This document shows positions 44,761 to 56,400 of a stretch of 64,000 nucleotides of DNA, piece after piece. Positions within the stretch are counted from its first letter, which is position 1, and each line of letters begins with the position of its first letter. Below the pieces are notes generated by a model. The model was not told where the DNA came from and made no database searches. It was given only the letters and a program-made list of their open reading frames with translations. The position numbers and the translations under genes are program-made. Source of the DNA: Pycnopodia helianthoides (taxonomy: Eukaryota; Echinodermata; Asteroidea; Forcipulatida; Asteriidae); NCBI GenBank assembly GCA_032158295.1, contig CM063255.1:12614094-12678093 (forward strand). The letters run 5' to 3'.

Positions 44761-44954
44761 ACGTTAGGTATAAAACCTTTCGGTAACGTTGCATAGATTA
44801 CCAACATGCAACCAATGTACAACATTGGTTGAAGATCATGTTAAGTTCTGACGTTCTTGCAACGTAGTCAAAACGTTGTCATCCCATCGACCAAATTGCC
44901 ACCTTATCACAACGTTGTGCAACGTTGTAACAACGTATTGTGTTAGCTGGGTAT

Positions 44955-46222
44955 ACATGTTTTGTTCTAAATGTACTGTAAACAAACAATTTCGTCTGAT
45001 AATTTGAAATCAGAATTGTGAATAGAACCCCCAGTGGATCAGTTCTCCAATCTTATAAATTTATTTTCCTTCAATTCAAAAAGAAAGTAGGCCTTCAGTT
45101 GTCATTACTGCATGTAGATTTGTCAGTTTAATGAAGTACTGCGACTTTTAATTGAAAATACTAATTTAACGGCATGCAATTCTGTTTTCGCTTGTGTGCT
45201 GCAACTCTTGGATGACAGAGTTGGAAGAGTTGAAATTTTACTAACTGCAATTTAGTTTAACAGTTTTGATTTTCCACTTTAAGTATTGAGCTACTTAATC
45301 ACTAACACTAAGAGTACATTTTATTCACTTCTGGCAAGTCACTATAGAAACCAAACTTTAGCATGTTTAGCCTCGTCAGTCAGTTCTTTCAAACAATAAC
45401 ACTCAAAACCTATTTTTGTTCACACAATCTCTCACAGTCTCATCCAAATTAGTAACTTAGTTTAATTAACAATGATTAAAGAGAATATGCAGTGATCGAG
45501 TTAAAATAAACATTTAAAAAAAATCGTCTTTACATATTAAGGGGCGACTTTGCAGTGTGGTGACTTTGCTAGGAGGCGAGTACTCCAAGAACTAGGAGGT
45601 TCGATCCGCTAGTTCTAGGAGTAGGAGGCGAGATGACTGCATAACCCGCCCACCAAGATGACTGACGACAAGGAACCCTCAAGGTGGCCCCACCACACTA
45701 AGACCACTGCATCATGTGCATGCACTGTGTGAGTGTGTCTGTGCAAAGTGGGATTGGGGTGGGGGCTATCGCAGAACGTAGGCCTCGGTATAAACTATTA
45801 TTTGTTTGTTTGAAATAAAAAACATTCAGGCCTACCTGTAATCACGGAGCAATGCTGTAATCGGTGACAGGTTTCCAAAGTTTCCTCCACTCTTATGCCG
45901 CCATTTCTAAAAAGTTTATAAAAAGTTTATGAAAGGTTGTTGTTACTGAATCTTCTTGGCAGTAGCTATGGCACGCCAAAGCAGAATTTATTCAACCGTT
46001 CACTAGCCTTCCAACAAAAAAAACGCATCAACATCATTAATCGTTTAACATGAAAAAAAAAATGGAAACATTAAAAAAAAAACAGGCGTCAACACCATTA
46101 ACCATTCAAAGTTTAAATAAAATATGGCAACATTTCTAAAAACATTTAGCCTTGACCAAGGCATTGGAGATTAATTTGGTCTTCATTTATTTGTTTTCTT
46201 TGCGCCGCACGCAAATTTATGT
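44955..46222. other. Spacer with AT-rich unique sequence
   Basis: No gene is seen on the plus strand. 45540-45660 is a GC-richer patch with repeated GGAGGCGAG and an AACTAG...CTAGTT pairing. TTCGATCCGCTA recurs from 1780. The candidate leader exon of the minus-strand gene lies at its centre. Confidence 0.4.
45836..45906 (-). other. Candidate untranslated 5' exon of the pseudouridine gene
   Basis: On the minus strand an acceptor (cttttTAG) and a donor (ATTACAG/gtaggc) bound 71 bp. It carries AAATGGCGGCATAAG, a three-codon upstream ORF. No frame links to coding exon 1, which has its own upstream stop, so it could only be leader. Position and strand fit, but there is no transcript evidence. Confidence 0.35.
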
Positions 46223-46319
46223 TCTGTAGCACACTTCGGCTATGGAGTCAACAGTTAAGGGATAGGGAAGAACAGCCTATCCCTTAACTGTTGACTCCAT
46301 AGCCGACGTGTGCTGCAGA
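46223..46319. repeat. Hairpin with 42-bp arms
   Basis: Arms 46223-46264 and 46278-46319 share CGGCTATGGAGTCAACAGTT and AAGGGATA, with a few mismatches outside and a 13-nt loop. Confidence 0.9.
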
Positions 46320-47160
46320 AAAAAAAAAATCGCGCGCGGCACAACGGCCGCCAGAGCTAGCGTGCCTCGTTTGTGTGCGCTGTGTGTGTGCCTCTGCATG
46401 CGGACAGTGATACCAGTGTGGATGACCTGCGTGCAGTAGTAATCTGAGTGGCACACATTACACACAGTGCTATATATAGGCAACGGGTGGGTTTTACGGC
46501 ATCCTTTTCAGAGTGAAAACTGCGACCACCTTGAGCAAGGCTAAAAAACATTAAAAAACATGCTCAAACTTGTTTTCGTTCACTCGCTGAACATGTACAA
46601 AAAACCACAACGTTTGCCAACAGATTGCTGCAAAGATTCACATAAAAAGTACATGTTGAAGCTGCCATGAAATATATATTTCAGTTCTTTGTAATATAAT
46701 TAAACTATGTGCCAACTCTGTGAAAAAAAGGTAAATATTGAAAAATGTATGTCAACACCCATTTGAAAATAACATATCAACAATGCACAAAAAAAACTAT
46801 CAAGATTCAGGTGACCAATCACACGACCTTGCAATTGGGGGGCTTGCCAGTCATGTGAGGGGCCAGCACGGCCGTATGTTAGTCTTGGTTCCTTAATTGG
46901 ACCATAGTGTTTTCGCGTAGACACAATAAATGTCTGACGGATTATGATTTATAAATAAACCATAGAGGGCGCTGTGACTTCTCTAATCATTATATACGTG
47001 TACATTGACGTACAACAATTAGAAGCACCATGATCTTGGAACAATTTTAATTGTCATTTGCTTTGCCTGCCACAATCTTTTTAAATTACGTATTATTCCT
47101 TCCTGTTTACATTTTATTGTGTGAGCACTTTAAAAATGGACATAAAGTCGAGGGACCAAT

Positions 47161-47276
47161 ATGACTAAATGAGCAGTTACAAATACATAAGAGCAAACCC
47201 ACATATATAAGAGGATACCCATTGTATAGAAGTTTGCTCTTATGTATGTGGGTTTGCTAACTGCTCATATAGTCAT
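47161..47276. repeat. Inverted-repeat element
   Basis: ATGACTAAATGAGCAGTTA at the left is inverted at the right (TAACTGCTCATATAGTCAT). CATAAGAGCAAACCCACAT recurs between the arms in both orientations. Confidence 0.8.
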
Positions 47277-47501
47277 AAACGGCCCCTTATAACGTGATAT
47301 GAGTCACAATTGAAATTGTTGTAGTATTTGTATCAATATTATTATTTTGTTGCATTTTGTGCACTCCATAAACACGTTTTGGTTTTGGTGCGCATGCGTG
47401 CACGTGTAATTGCCTTCAACGCGCCATGTTGCTCTTGCAGCCATGCACTGTCCATGTACTGTGTGCGGCACATGCTGCAATGCAGCATGCAAGCATTCGG
47501 T

Positions 47502-47526
47502 CTTTCGTCGATTGATTTCAACACAG
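47502..47526 (+). promoter_or_regulatory. Candidate TOP-type start and first leader exon of RPLP0
   Basis: TCTTTCGTCG followed by ACACAG/gtaaga looks like the short pyrimidine-led first exon typical of ribosomal protein genes. An acceptor just upstream of the start codon exon (TTTTTAATTAAG, ending about 50436) could receive it. The implied 2.9-kb leader intron is long, and another start nearer the coding exon is possible. Confidence 0.3.
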
Positions 47527-48667
47527 GTAAGAGGCAAATTGAAAAGTCGGAAGAACATGCAACCTTATTATATCATTTTACGCGTTAATAACCAGCATTT
47601 TCTTACAGTTTACACTCCAGTTGTGTTCAACACCGTTCCCTACACTATTTTGGTCTAGCTTGGCCACATTTTTACTTGTAATTTAATAATGAAACATAAA
47701 GTTAAACGCAATTTACATTCTGCTTTGATGTGTGTCGGTGGCGGTTCTCAGTACAGGCGGTGGTGCGCGGCAGTTCACTATCCCAATTATGTACGTAGTG
47801 CAATATGTGTGGTTACCAGGCATTAATGCACGTGAGTACAGTCAGTAGACATTGGTAGATAGTGACAATCGTGGTGGCTCATATTTCTTCTTTTTTACAT
47901 GTGAAAATTAATTTCACAAATGTGTTGATTTGTGTGTGTGTGATGTCATGGATGTGGGAATGCATCTTCATGTGACCAATATGGACCAATTAACTGGTTC
48001 AGCCCACCTTGTTAGTTGTTGGGCTGTTTTTTAATTTTATATCATTCAGGCTCTCTCTTCATCAGTCTTTGTAAAAACTATTTACAGCCCATTTTTCAAC
48101 AATATTGAATAAACGTGTCTAAAACAATAACTTTTCAAAGTACGAGCAAGTCTGACCACTTTGATCAGATCATGTTGATTGCAAAATAAATACTGCCCTC
48201 TTATAAGTTATATTATCATTAATACAAACAATGCATGTTGCTCCTACATTCTTATCTACCTCCATGCATACTCCACCAATATTCTTTGATCTTACAACAT
48301 GATTTGTGGATTTACTCTGATACATGTTTGGGCTTATCAAACAATTAATTTGTCCAGATATATCATTTGAAAATGACGAATAAGAAAACCCACGTTGTGA
48401 TTCCTACCATTTTATCAGAAAGAAACATTATGACAACACATGTTTGTGAAATCTAGGCTTCTTCATGGGAGGAGGGGGGCATGTAAAACACACAGCTTAT
48501 TATTAACGTGGTGGGCTACTTTACAAAGTGCAAGGTCTTGCAATCCACCCAGACCCTGCACCAAAACATCCAACCAATCTTTGTGCCCACTGCGCTTTGA
48601 TTTCCAACCTGCACCGTTCCTGGTCATAAAACCTATCGGCGGCCAGCCAGCATGTGTAATTTCGGGC

Positions 48668-48855
48668 CTTGCAAAGAATAGTTGCGATAATCGTAACCTT
48701 CCATCCTCCCGACGGTCGGAGACCGGAGGGTTACGAGTCATGCAATGCAAAAAAGTGGCGAAATTGCAATTTCGACTATTTTGGTCAGACTAGTCGCCAG
48801 ATTTGCCCAATTTTTACCACTTTCAAAAAACATGACACACATTCTAAAAACATGG
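48668..48855 (-). repeat. Dispersed repeat, copy 2 (inverted partner of 1.4 kb)
   Basis: Reverse complement of the repeat at 1425-1612. The 117-codon frame running through it on the plus strand is therefore not treated as a gene. Confidence 0.7.
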
Positions 48856-48940
48856 ATGTGATCATCAATGTGTCATAAATCCATTCGTGTTGCTCAAAAC
48901 ATCATTGAGAAAATATTAAGAAAAAAAGACAAAAACTTAC

Positions 48941-49010
48941 CAGAGACTGAGCGAAATTCTCATGAAGCGTAGACAATCTCAGGTCTGGTTTTCGAACCTC
49001 GCGATTCCTG
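48941..49010 (-). other. Candidate first exon (minus strand) with strong donor
   Basis: CAGTCTCTG/gtaagtttt on the minus strand is a near-consensus 5' splice site next to a CCAAT-rich stretch. It would suit a non-coding first exon of the pseudouridine gene, whose first coding exon at 40851 has a good acceptor (gttgatgcag). The exon's 5' limit is arbitrary. Confidence 0.3.
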
Positions 49011-49019
49011 ACCTAGCAA

Positions 49020-49395
49020 CATCTCGACCAATCAGCATAAGCGGACTCGTCGTTGAGCGCATTTTTTTGAGTTGCACAATCACAGGATATTTATGAGGAA
49101 AAATTTACAGATTTAGCGCATTCTGGAATGCTGTTCTGCAATTAATCAGCGCAAACTGCAGATGGCGCAAACCCGTTAAATACATTAACTGCGTGCACGC
49201 ACAGTCGCACACAGACGATCGCCACGCCTACACAACAGTTTGGTTTACGCTGATTGGTTGATTTAGGGGAAGTGCGGTCCATGGACATTTCGGTCAGTTT
49301 CTGGTAAGTGGCAGTGGGATCGACCAAAAGGTTATGATTGGCCGATAGCACAATGCAATTTACCAATTGCGCAGATTGGCTGATTGCACCCAACA
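49020..49395. promoter_or_regulatory. CCAAT-rich stretch, possible promoter region
   Basis: ATTGG/CCAAT pentamers occur near 49030, 49253, 49338 and 49376, in GC-richer sequence beside the strong minus-strand donor at 48935-48940. This is suggestive of a housekeeping promoter serving one or both flanking genes, but the word is short. Confidence 0.25.
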
Positions 49396-50478
49396 CTAAC
49401 AAAGATAAAGTGCAATTTTTTTATTCTATGACTATGAAAATGTAGAATGACTTCTCATAGAGCAAGTTCAAATTAAATTGAATTTTAAAATAGTTATGGC
49501 TGACGTTTCGACCCTAGCAGTCTCTGAAGCTAAATGACAAGCACAACATCATGCATCAAGACAAACGTAAGGGAAACTATTCAAGAGCATTCAAAAAGCA
49601 TAACAATTATGAACAGGTGGGGTGATGAATTTTTGAAGATTTACTCCCAAAAGCACTTGTCTATTCTACAAAATTTGTGACTTTTCCAAAAATGTCACTG
49701 TAGCTAAGAGTCCAGTCGTTCAATCGGTAAGTTTTATGATCAGGAACCGATTGCACAGGTTAAATACCACAGCAGGCACAAAGATTGGATCACATTGGTG
49801 CTAGGGCATAAGGATACAAAGTGGTATGGCATTATTTATGGGGTTAGTCAACAAGGATTTTCAGGGCTATATATGCGCCATCTTGTTCCAAAGGCAGATT
49901 TGATATTTGAACACTCGCAGCCACCTGGGACTCTTTAGAGAACTTAGCCTGGCTCTGGAAGATTTGACGGATTAGTGCGTCAAAATCAAGCTTTGGTCTT
50001 GGTATGTGTGTCATGGTCCGTCAATGTGTCCACGGACAAATTAACAGCTTCGTGAAAATGAATCTGGTAATAATAGGATGTGTGTACCGTAATCATGTGG
50101 TATAAATCAATCAACCAATTAATCCTCCACAATTGACAAACAAATACTGCAGCATGACTTCTTATACATGTAGTAATTTAGCCACCATGACTTGGTTAAT
50201 AAGTTTGAACGGATTATGTAAACCATGATTGAAACTAATCAATTTTGTTTCAGTAACTACCAATGCTGTATTGTTATTCTTTTGTCTGCTGAATATAAAA
50301 GTTATCTCAAAAATTTCTGCATTGTTTCAACTCTTTTCATTCAAACACAGTGTGTTTCGTCCTAGATAATTTGTGGTTTTATATACTGCATTTTTACTTA
50401 ACAATGATTTTATTCTATTTTTTGTTTTTAATTAAGGTCTGTCTTTAAACCAAAAGGCCATCCCTGAGACACATCAAG

Positions 50479-53400
50479 ATGCCCAGGGAAGACAGATCAA
50501 CATGGAAGGCAAACTACTTCCTCAAACTTGTGGTATGTTATTTTATGTGTGTTAGTGTGTGAGCGTGTCTACCCGTGGCGTTGAAACTGAGGACTTTAAC
50601 AAAAGGGATCCGGGTGTTTTGACATAGCGAGGACGTCCTTGCTTCATTTTCGTGTACAAAACCAATGGAGGCGTTGCTGAAAAAACAATGGCCAATTAAT
50701 GGGAGAACAAAGAGAAGTCCTCGATTTACGGGATTCACAAACATGTATGTGTGTGTGTGTATGGTGGGGGGGGGGGTTTCACGTTGAAACCAACGACTTT
50801 CACAAAAAGGATCTTGGTGTCATTCATTTTGAAAACCTATGGGACGTCGCTAGAACAAAAAGAGCTAAAAATAAAAAGTCCAAAGAGAGAAAAAGAAAAT
50901 CCTGAGGTGAAAACAAACTGATGTTGTATGTAGTGTCAGTGGCAGAAATGGTACATGAGAAACCTGTGATACCAGTAATTGACATGGACGAATAAGTTGC
51001 TAGTAACATGTCTGATTGTTAATGTCATTCTGTTTTAACAACTCAAAGTCTTCCTTTTTGTAATCAGTGGGATCTTCTGTGACTTCTCAAATTCACTGCA
51101 CAGAATTTAGCTGGAAAACCAATAACATGACTGAAATGAGCTCCGTTTGGGTAGGAATTAACCAAATTAACTTCAAACATTGTATCTCTTCACAGTTGAG
51201 GACTGCAGGGATACAGTTATAACAACTACCAACATTGCTAATCAAAACTCAACATTTTACAATTAGCCTGTCAAAAATGGAGGCCTTAAATTTGTACAAA
51301 TTAAAATAGATATAAACAAAAACAATTTTGAAATTTAATGTCATGCCTTTAAAAATATAAAATTGATTGTTTTCAGCAACTATTTGATGAATATCCCAAG
51401 TGTTTCATTGTTGGAGTAGACAATGTGGGCTCCAAGCAGATGCAGCAGATCCGCAGCTCACTGCGCGGCACTGGAGGTAACCAGATGTTCATTACTGTAA
51501 CTTGTTACATACCAGATGCTCAAGTTAAAATTAAACATATCCATGTCTCATACAATGAATAAAGTTTGAAGCTTATCTTAAATATTGTACACTCTGCATA
51601 CTTTGTGAAACGATGACGTTGAAATGGTTTCATCAGCACTTTGTAAAAATAAAGTATTTGTTAAGGTTTTTGTTTTCAATGTGCTAACATATCTGGCAAA
51701 GAACAATTTGTTTGTTGAATCACAAAGATGTGATTATTTGCAGAAATATTCTCTGCAGTAAACACGAGGTGGAGAAACCTTTCTCTTTGGTTCTCATCAA
51801 GTGAACAATGCAGCTATTGAAATTGTTATTTAACAAATGAAGTTAGTAATCTTTCATTTAGAATGGCATGATTAACTTCTAATGTGTTGATGCTGTTATT
51901 GACTTAATGATATGACCCTTTATCTTGTTACTAGTGGTACTGATGGGTAAGAATACCATGATGCGTAAAGCTATCCGTGGACATCTAGACTCCAACCCAG
52001 ACCTGGAGAAGTAAGTTCTTGCTTGTCTCAATTATCTTCTTTGTCTTATTAGGGATGCCAGTTTCCGATGATTGCCAGAATTCTCCCCTTTTTATATTTT
52101 CCAAAAAAAAACCTTGCTCCATGAACTTGCATCAGGCTGGATAAACCGCCTTTACAGAGCGTGCTCACTGCTCAGTCTTGGTTTTCAAGACACTTGTAAC
52201 TTTTGTTATGCCGCCAAGAAAATCACTTGTGTATTTTACTGACAGATGGCGTATGTTCACAGTCATTGACATTGTTGAAAGTGCCTGCTTACATTGAATG
52301 GTTTTTGCGTGTGATTGTAGTGCATGCAAAGTATGCACAGACTAGACTGTTAATTTGCTGTATTTGAAACAGTGTGATGTGGGTGGTGTGGGGGTTTCTA
52401 CCTATTGAAACCAAGAACTTTAACAAAAAGGATCCAGGTGTTCTGAAAAAGCAAGAATGTATTTGTTTCAATTTTGTTTAGTTGTGTTGTCAATACTGTT
52501 AATCAGGGCTCGCCCTTAACACTAGCCCGGCGTACATAGTCTAGTAAAAATTGCCATGGGCTAGTAAACACCACTTCTCAACTTGCCCTGTGGGCTACTT
52601 GCCCTGCAACCTCCTTCTTTAAAATGCTTATTTCTTCCTTTTCAGATGTGAATAATTAATGTATAAAATGTGTTAATTGTTATTGAGTGTGTGATCATTT
52701 GATCATTAAACTTGGTGTGATTGTAACGTTAACACATCAGAACATTACATTTATTGCAATTCCTGTTTAAAATCTGGGCTACTAAAACTTCCTTGTGGCT
52801 ACTTTACAACAAGTTTAAGCGCAAGGCCCAAGTATAGAAAATAACTTCAAACAAAACTAATCTCTGTTGAGTAAATAATCAACTTATGAATAATCATATT
52901 TGTAACATTAAATTATTTTTTAAAGATAATTACATGAAATTTTTATTTGTAGATTGCTGCCCCATATCAAAGGGAATGTTGGCTTTGTGTTCACAAAGGC
53001 AGATTTGATTGAGGTCCGCAAGATTATCGTCGATAACAAGGTAAAGATTGAAAGGATTTTGTTATGTTTTATGATGTAGAAGTGATGAGTGACGATTGAT
53101 GGGTAAAGATATTTGTACAATAATGGCTGATTGGTGTATTGATTGATGTCTGGTAGGCAAGTAAAGCTTTAGTACAAGTATAAACCCCAAGGAGTTAGCT
53201 GAGCTTAATAGTTTGTCTCTTAATGGAACAGGTCGCTGCACCTGCTAAGGCTGGTGCTATCGCTCCTATTGATGTGTTCATCGAATCACACAACACAGGT
53301 CTTGGTCCAGAGAAAACATCTTTCTTCCAGGCTTTGTCCATCCAGACCAAGATCTCCAGAGGAACCATTGAAATCCTGGTAAGAACAGTTTATCTTCCAA

Positions 53401-56400
53401 TTTGTCTAAAAATGGCCACGCTCTTTATGGTAATCGGTGAGACATAAGTACAGCAGTTCACATTATTCTATAAATTTATTCAGTTAAGTGCTGCAAATAT
53501 AAAACTCATCTAAATGGATTGTTTAAGTCTGTATGGCCTAAACACTGTGAAGTTATTAGTCAAGAAGTTTAATTTTCCTCGGAGCTGTGTGTGCCAAACA
53601 TGCTGTCGTTCATGGTTGCTTTAGCAGAGGCACCAGCATTGACCATGCTGTCCGGGACGGCTGTACAGCACACACCTTGCACCACAACAAGTTATATAAC
53701 TCAAACAGCAAACGACATGACACATGTGACTTGACAAGGTACCTAAACAAATGCCTGCTGATTTGATATTTGAAACTGACTTAATGTCTGTTGGTTGCCC
53801 TCAAAGGATGTATACAGTCAGATTGAGTTTCCTTCTTTTTTTCTATTAAATGATTGTATCGTAGCATTACATAAATGACAAACTAAACTTCTGCTGTCTG
53901 TACTGATTTGATGCTGTTATTGAATACAGTGTTAGTGAAGTTTTTGTATGAACATGTGTTTTTTATATTGTTCATTAAATCAGTCAAAGGTTCACTTGAT
54001 CAAGAAAGATGAGAAAGTTGGAGCCTCTGAAGCAACTCTGCTCAACATGTTGAAGGTGTCTCCATTTTCCTATGGTTTGAAGATCATACAAGGTATACTA
54101 AACACCTAATAATCCAGCACTTGGCAGATAACTTCTCACCAAGTCAACAAACTTTGGTTTTTATTGAATAATGCACATTGGCTTTTATTTCATTTTAAAA
54201 ATGTGTTTTTTGTGACCATCATAACTTCTCAGCTTTGTCATGATATGATCTGTCTGTGTCAGTTTAACACTATTTTTTACCTGACTCAACAATGTGATGA
54301 TGCCTATTGACCCCTTGCACCAGCATCACATGCGGGCTGCTGCAATGCTTGCCTTGTGCTGCTGCTGCAATGCTTGCATTGTGGCTGCTGCTGCAAGTTG
54401 CATGTTGCAGTCAACTCCAAATGTGTGAACTCCATGTTGTCACTATATAACACTCGGGGGGGGGGGGGGGGGCTATTGACTCCCAAAATAGAACCAGGTC
54501 TGACTCGGAACCAAGTCTTTTTTCAGAACCGGAACAGTGTCCATAATGTCTGGAACCGCCCAAGCTTAGTATTGATAACTACTCTTGACATCTACCTAAA
54601 GGCACTTGCCATGCTTGAAGTGATAGATAACTTGTTGGAATTGATGACAGTAAATTATTGAATGGTTGCTTTGTATGGTTACTAACTAACTTAAACGCTT
54701 TGTTGGCAGTGTGTGAGGGAGGTACTGTGTTTCATCCTAGTATCTTGGATATCACTGACGAAGACATCCTGAATAAGTTTTCTGAGGTAAGTGTCATACT
54801 TGTCATGCACATAACTGCTCAACGTGCAGTCAGCAATACGATGTCCCTATAATCTGGACCATAAAATTGGTAATGAAGAAAAAGCAGATTTGTCATTATC
54901 GGCTGTGCTGAGAAATATTGGCTTGCATGATTGTACACAGTCCACTTAATTGTTATTTGCTGTCTAAATTTTCTCAAGTTGGTGGACTTTATTTTTTTAT
55001 AAATGTTATCTTCCAAAAACCAATTATGATTTGGACTAGGCACCACCAGAATCAAAATTTATGGTTCTGCCTATCATGGGATTCTGGGCTTATGGTGACC
55101 CGTAAAGCATGTTATAAAGCATGTAATTCTGTGGGCTGTAAGTGCAGCATAAACAGGAAAGAAGAGCCTTGAAATTGGGTCCAGAAGGCAATACTGTCAT
55201 CCCAAAGGGTTGTACTTACTGTAATAACATCTAGGTGGTTATATTAAGGGAATAATAGAGTAGTGACTCGGTCTTAACCGGCAGTTTAAAACCGGCAGGG
55301 TGGTGGCAGTGTGGTCCTTTATCGCACTTCGTTCAGTCCTTTATCGCTCGGCCACGACCCATTCACAAATGTCCTTTTTGTTAAAAAGCGTAATATTGTG
55401 TGGAAAATCTGTACAACTTTTCTGTTAATTTGTTATTCCTGTCATGTTCTCGGGCCTTGTTTTGCAAAAGAGTTACTTTGCATGCCAAGCTCAACGGTTG
55501 TGCATACACCCGCGTGCTAACGATTTAAGATTGAGTACCAGTGTGTATTAATTGCATTTCGCGTAAATTAGTGCCTGCGTAACCTTGCGCGCCACAGGTA
55601 TTTTTTAACACTTCTAGCCGTGTTTATATCGAACGTTTAAACACCCCCATGTGACATACTCTGACCAATTAAAATAGATCAACTGTCCTGGGTATTTATG
55701 AATGGTGATCTATTGACATATAGTCTTTTTTTAGTACAGCCAGATACATTTTGAACAGAAATCAGTAAAACTTTGAATCTGAAAACAGCAATTCAAGAAA
55801 TCTTTTGTGAATTTAGCTTTCTTTTTTCAGGGATGAGAAATTTCAAACTTTGATCTGAATACAGACTTTTTTATCGTGTCCGGTGAAAACAAAAATCTAG
55901 TTACAAAAAAAATCCTGCTCTTTGATCTACTTCTCTAGTGCTGAGGATGCTGTTCTCAAAAGCTCCTTGAAATCTGAAACTTGAGGGGCTATCAAAAAGC
56001 GGAAATCATTTCAGGATACCTCCTAACATTTTGGGTGCTAGTTTCAGACCGTTTTGTTTTTGTGTTTTAAAATATGTAGGGTGTACGTCGTGTAGCCAGT
56101 GTGTGTTTACAGATTGGATATCCAACCCAAGCTAGCGTACCACACTCTATCATCAATGGCTTTAAGAGACTTCTTGCTATTGCTTGTGCAACTGACATTG
56201 AATTCAAGGAAGCTGAGCAGGTAAGTGCTTATTTAAAAAAAAAATTATCCCCCCCTGACTCTTATGTGTTATATAAAGAAAAGAATTAACTTTACTTAAA
56301 GGTATTGTACACTTTTGGTAACAGCTCAAAATCAGTGTCCACATTTTGTGTGATTAAACATATGCATGAAAAAACAAACCTGTGAAAGTTTGAGCTCAAT

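Larger units (their letters stand above)
41926..44954. mobile_element. 3-kb DNA element with 14-bp perfect ends and repeat-filled interior
   Basis: ATACCCAGCTAACA (41926-41939) is exactly inverted at 44941-44954. If the ends are CCCAGC/GCTGGG, TA flanks both sides. Both subterminal zones are dense in AACGTTGT/ACAACGTT. The interior holds three separate repeat structures and no transposase frame. It appears non-autonomous; the superfamily is not known to me. Confidence 0.85.

Noticed and set aside
48440..48793. 117-codon plus-strand frame
   Set aside because: Runs into a dispersed non-coding repeat; no recognised domain.
53080..53135. C/D-box snoRNA in an RPLP0 intron (GTGATGA ... CTGA)
   Set aside because: No terminal stem brings the boxes together, and both are short common words.
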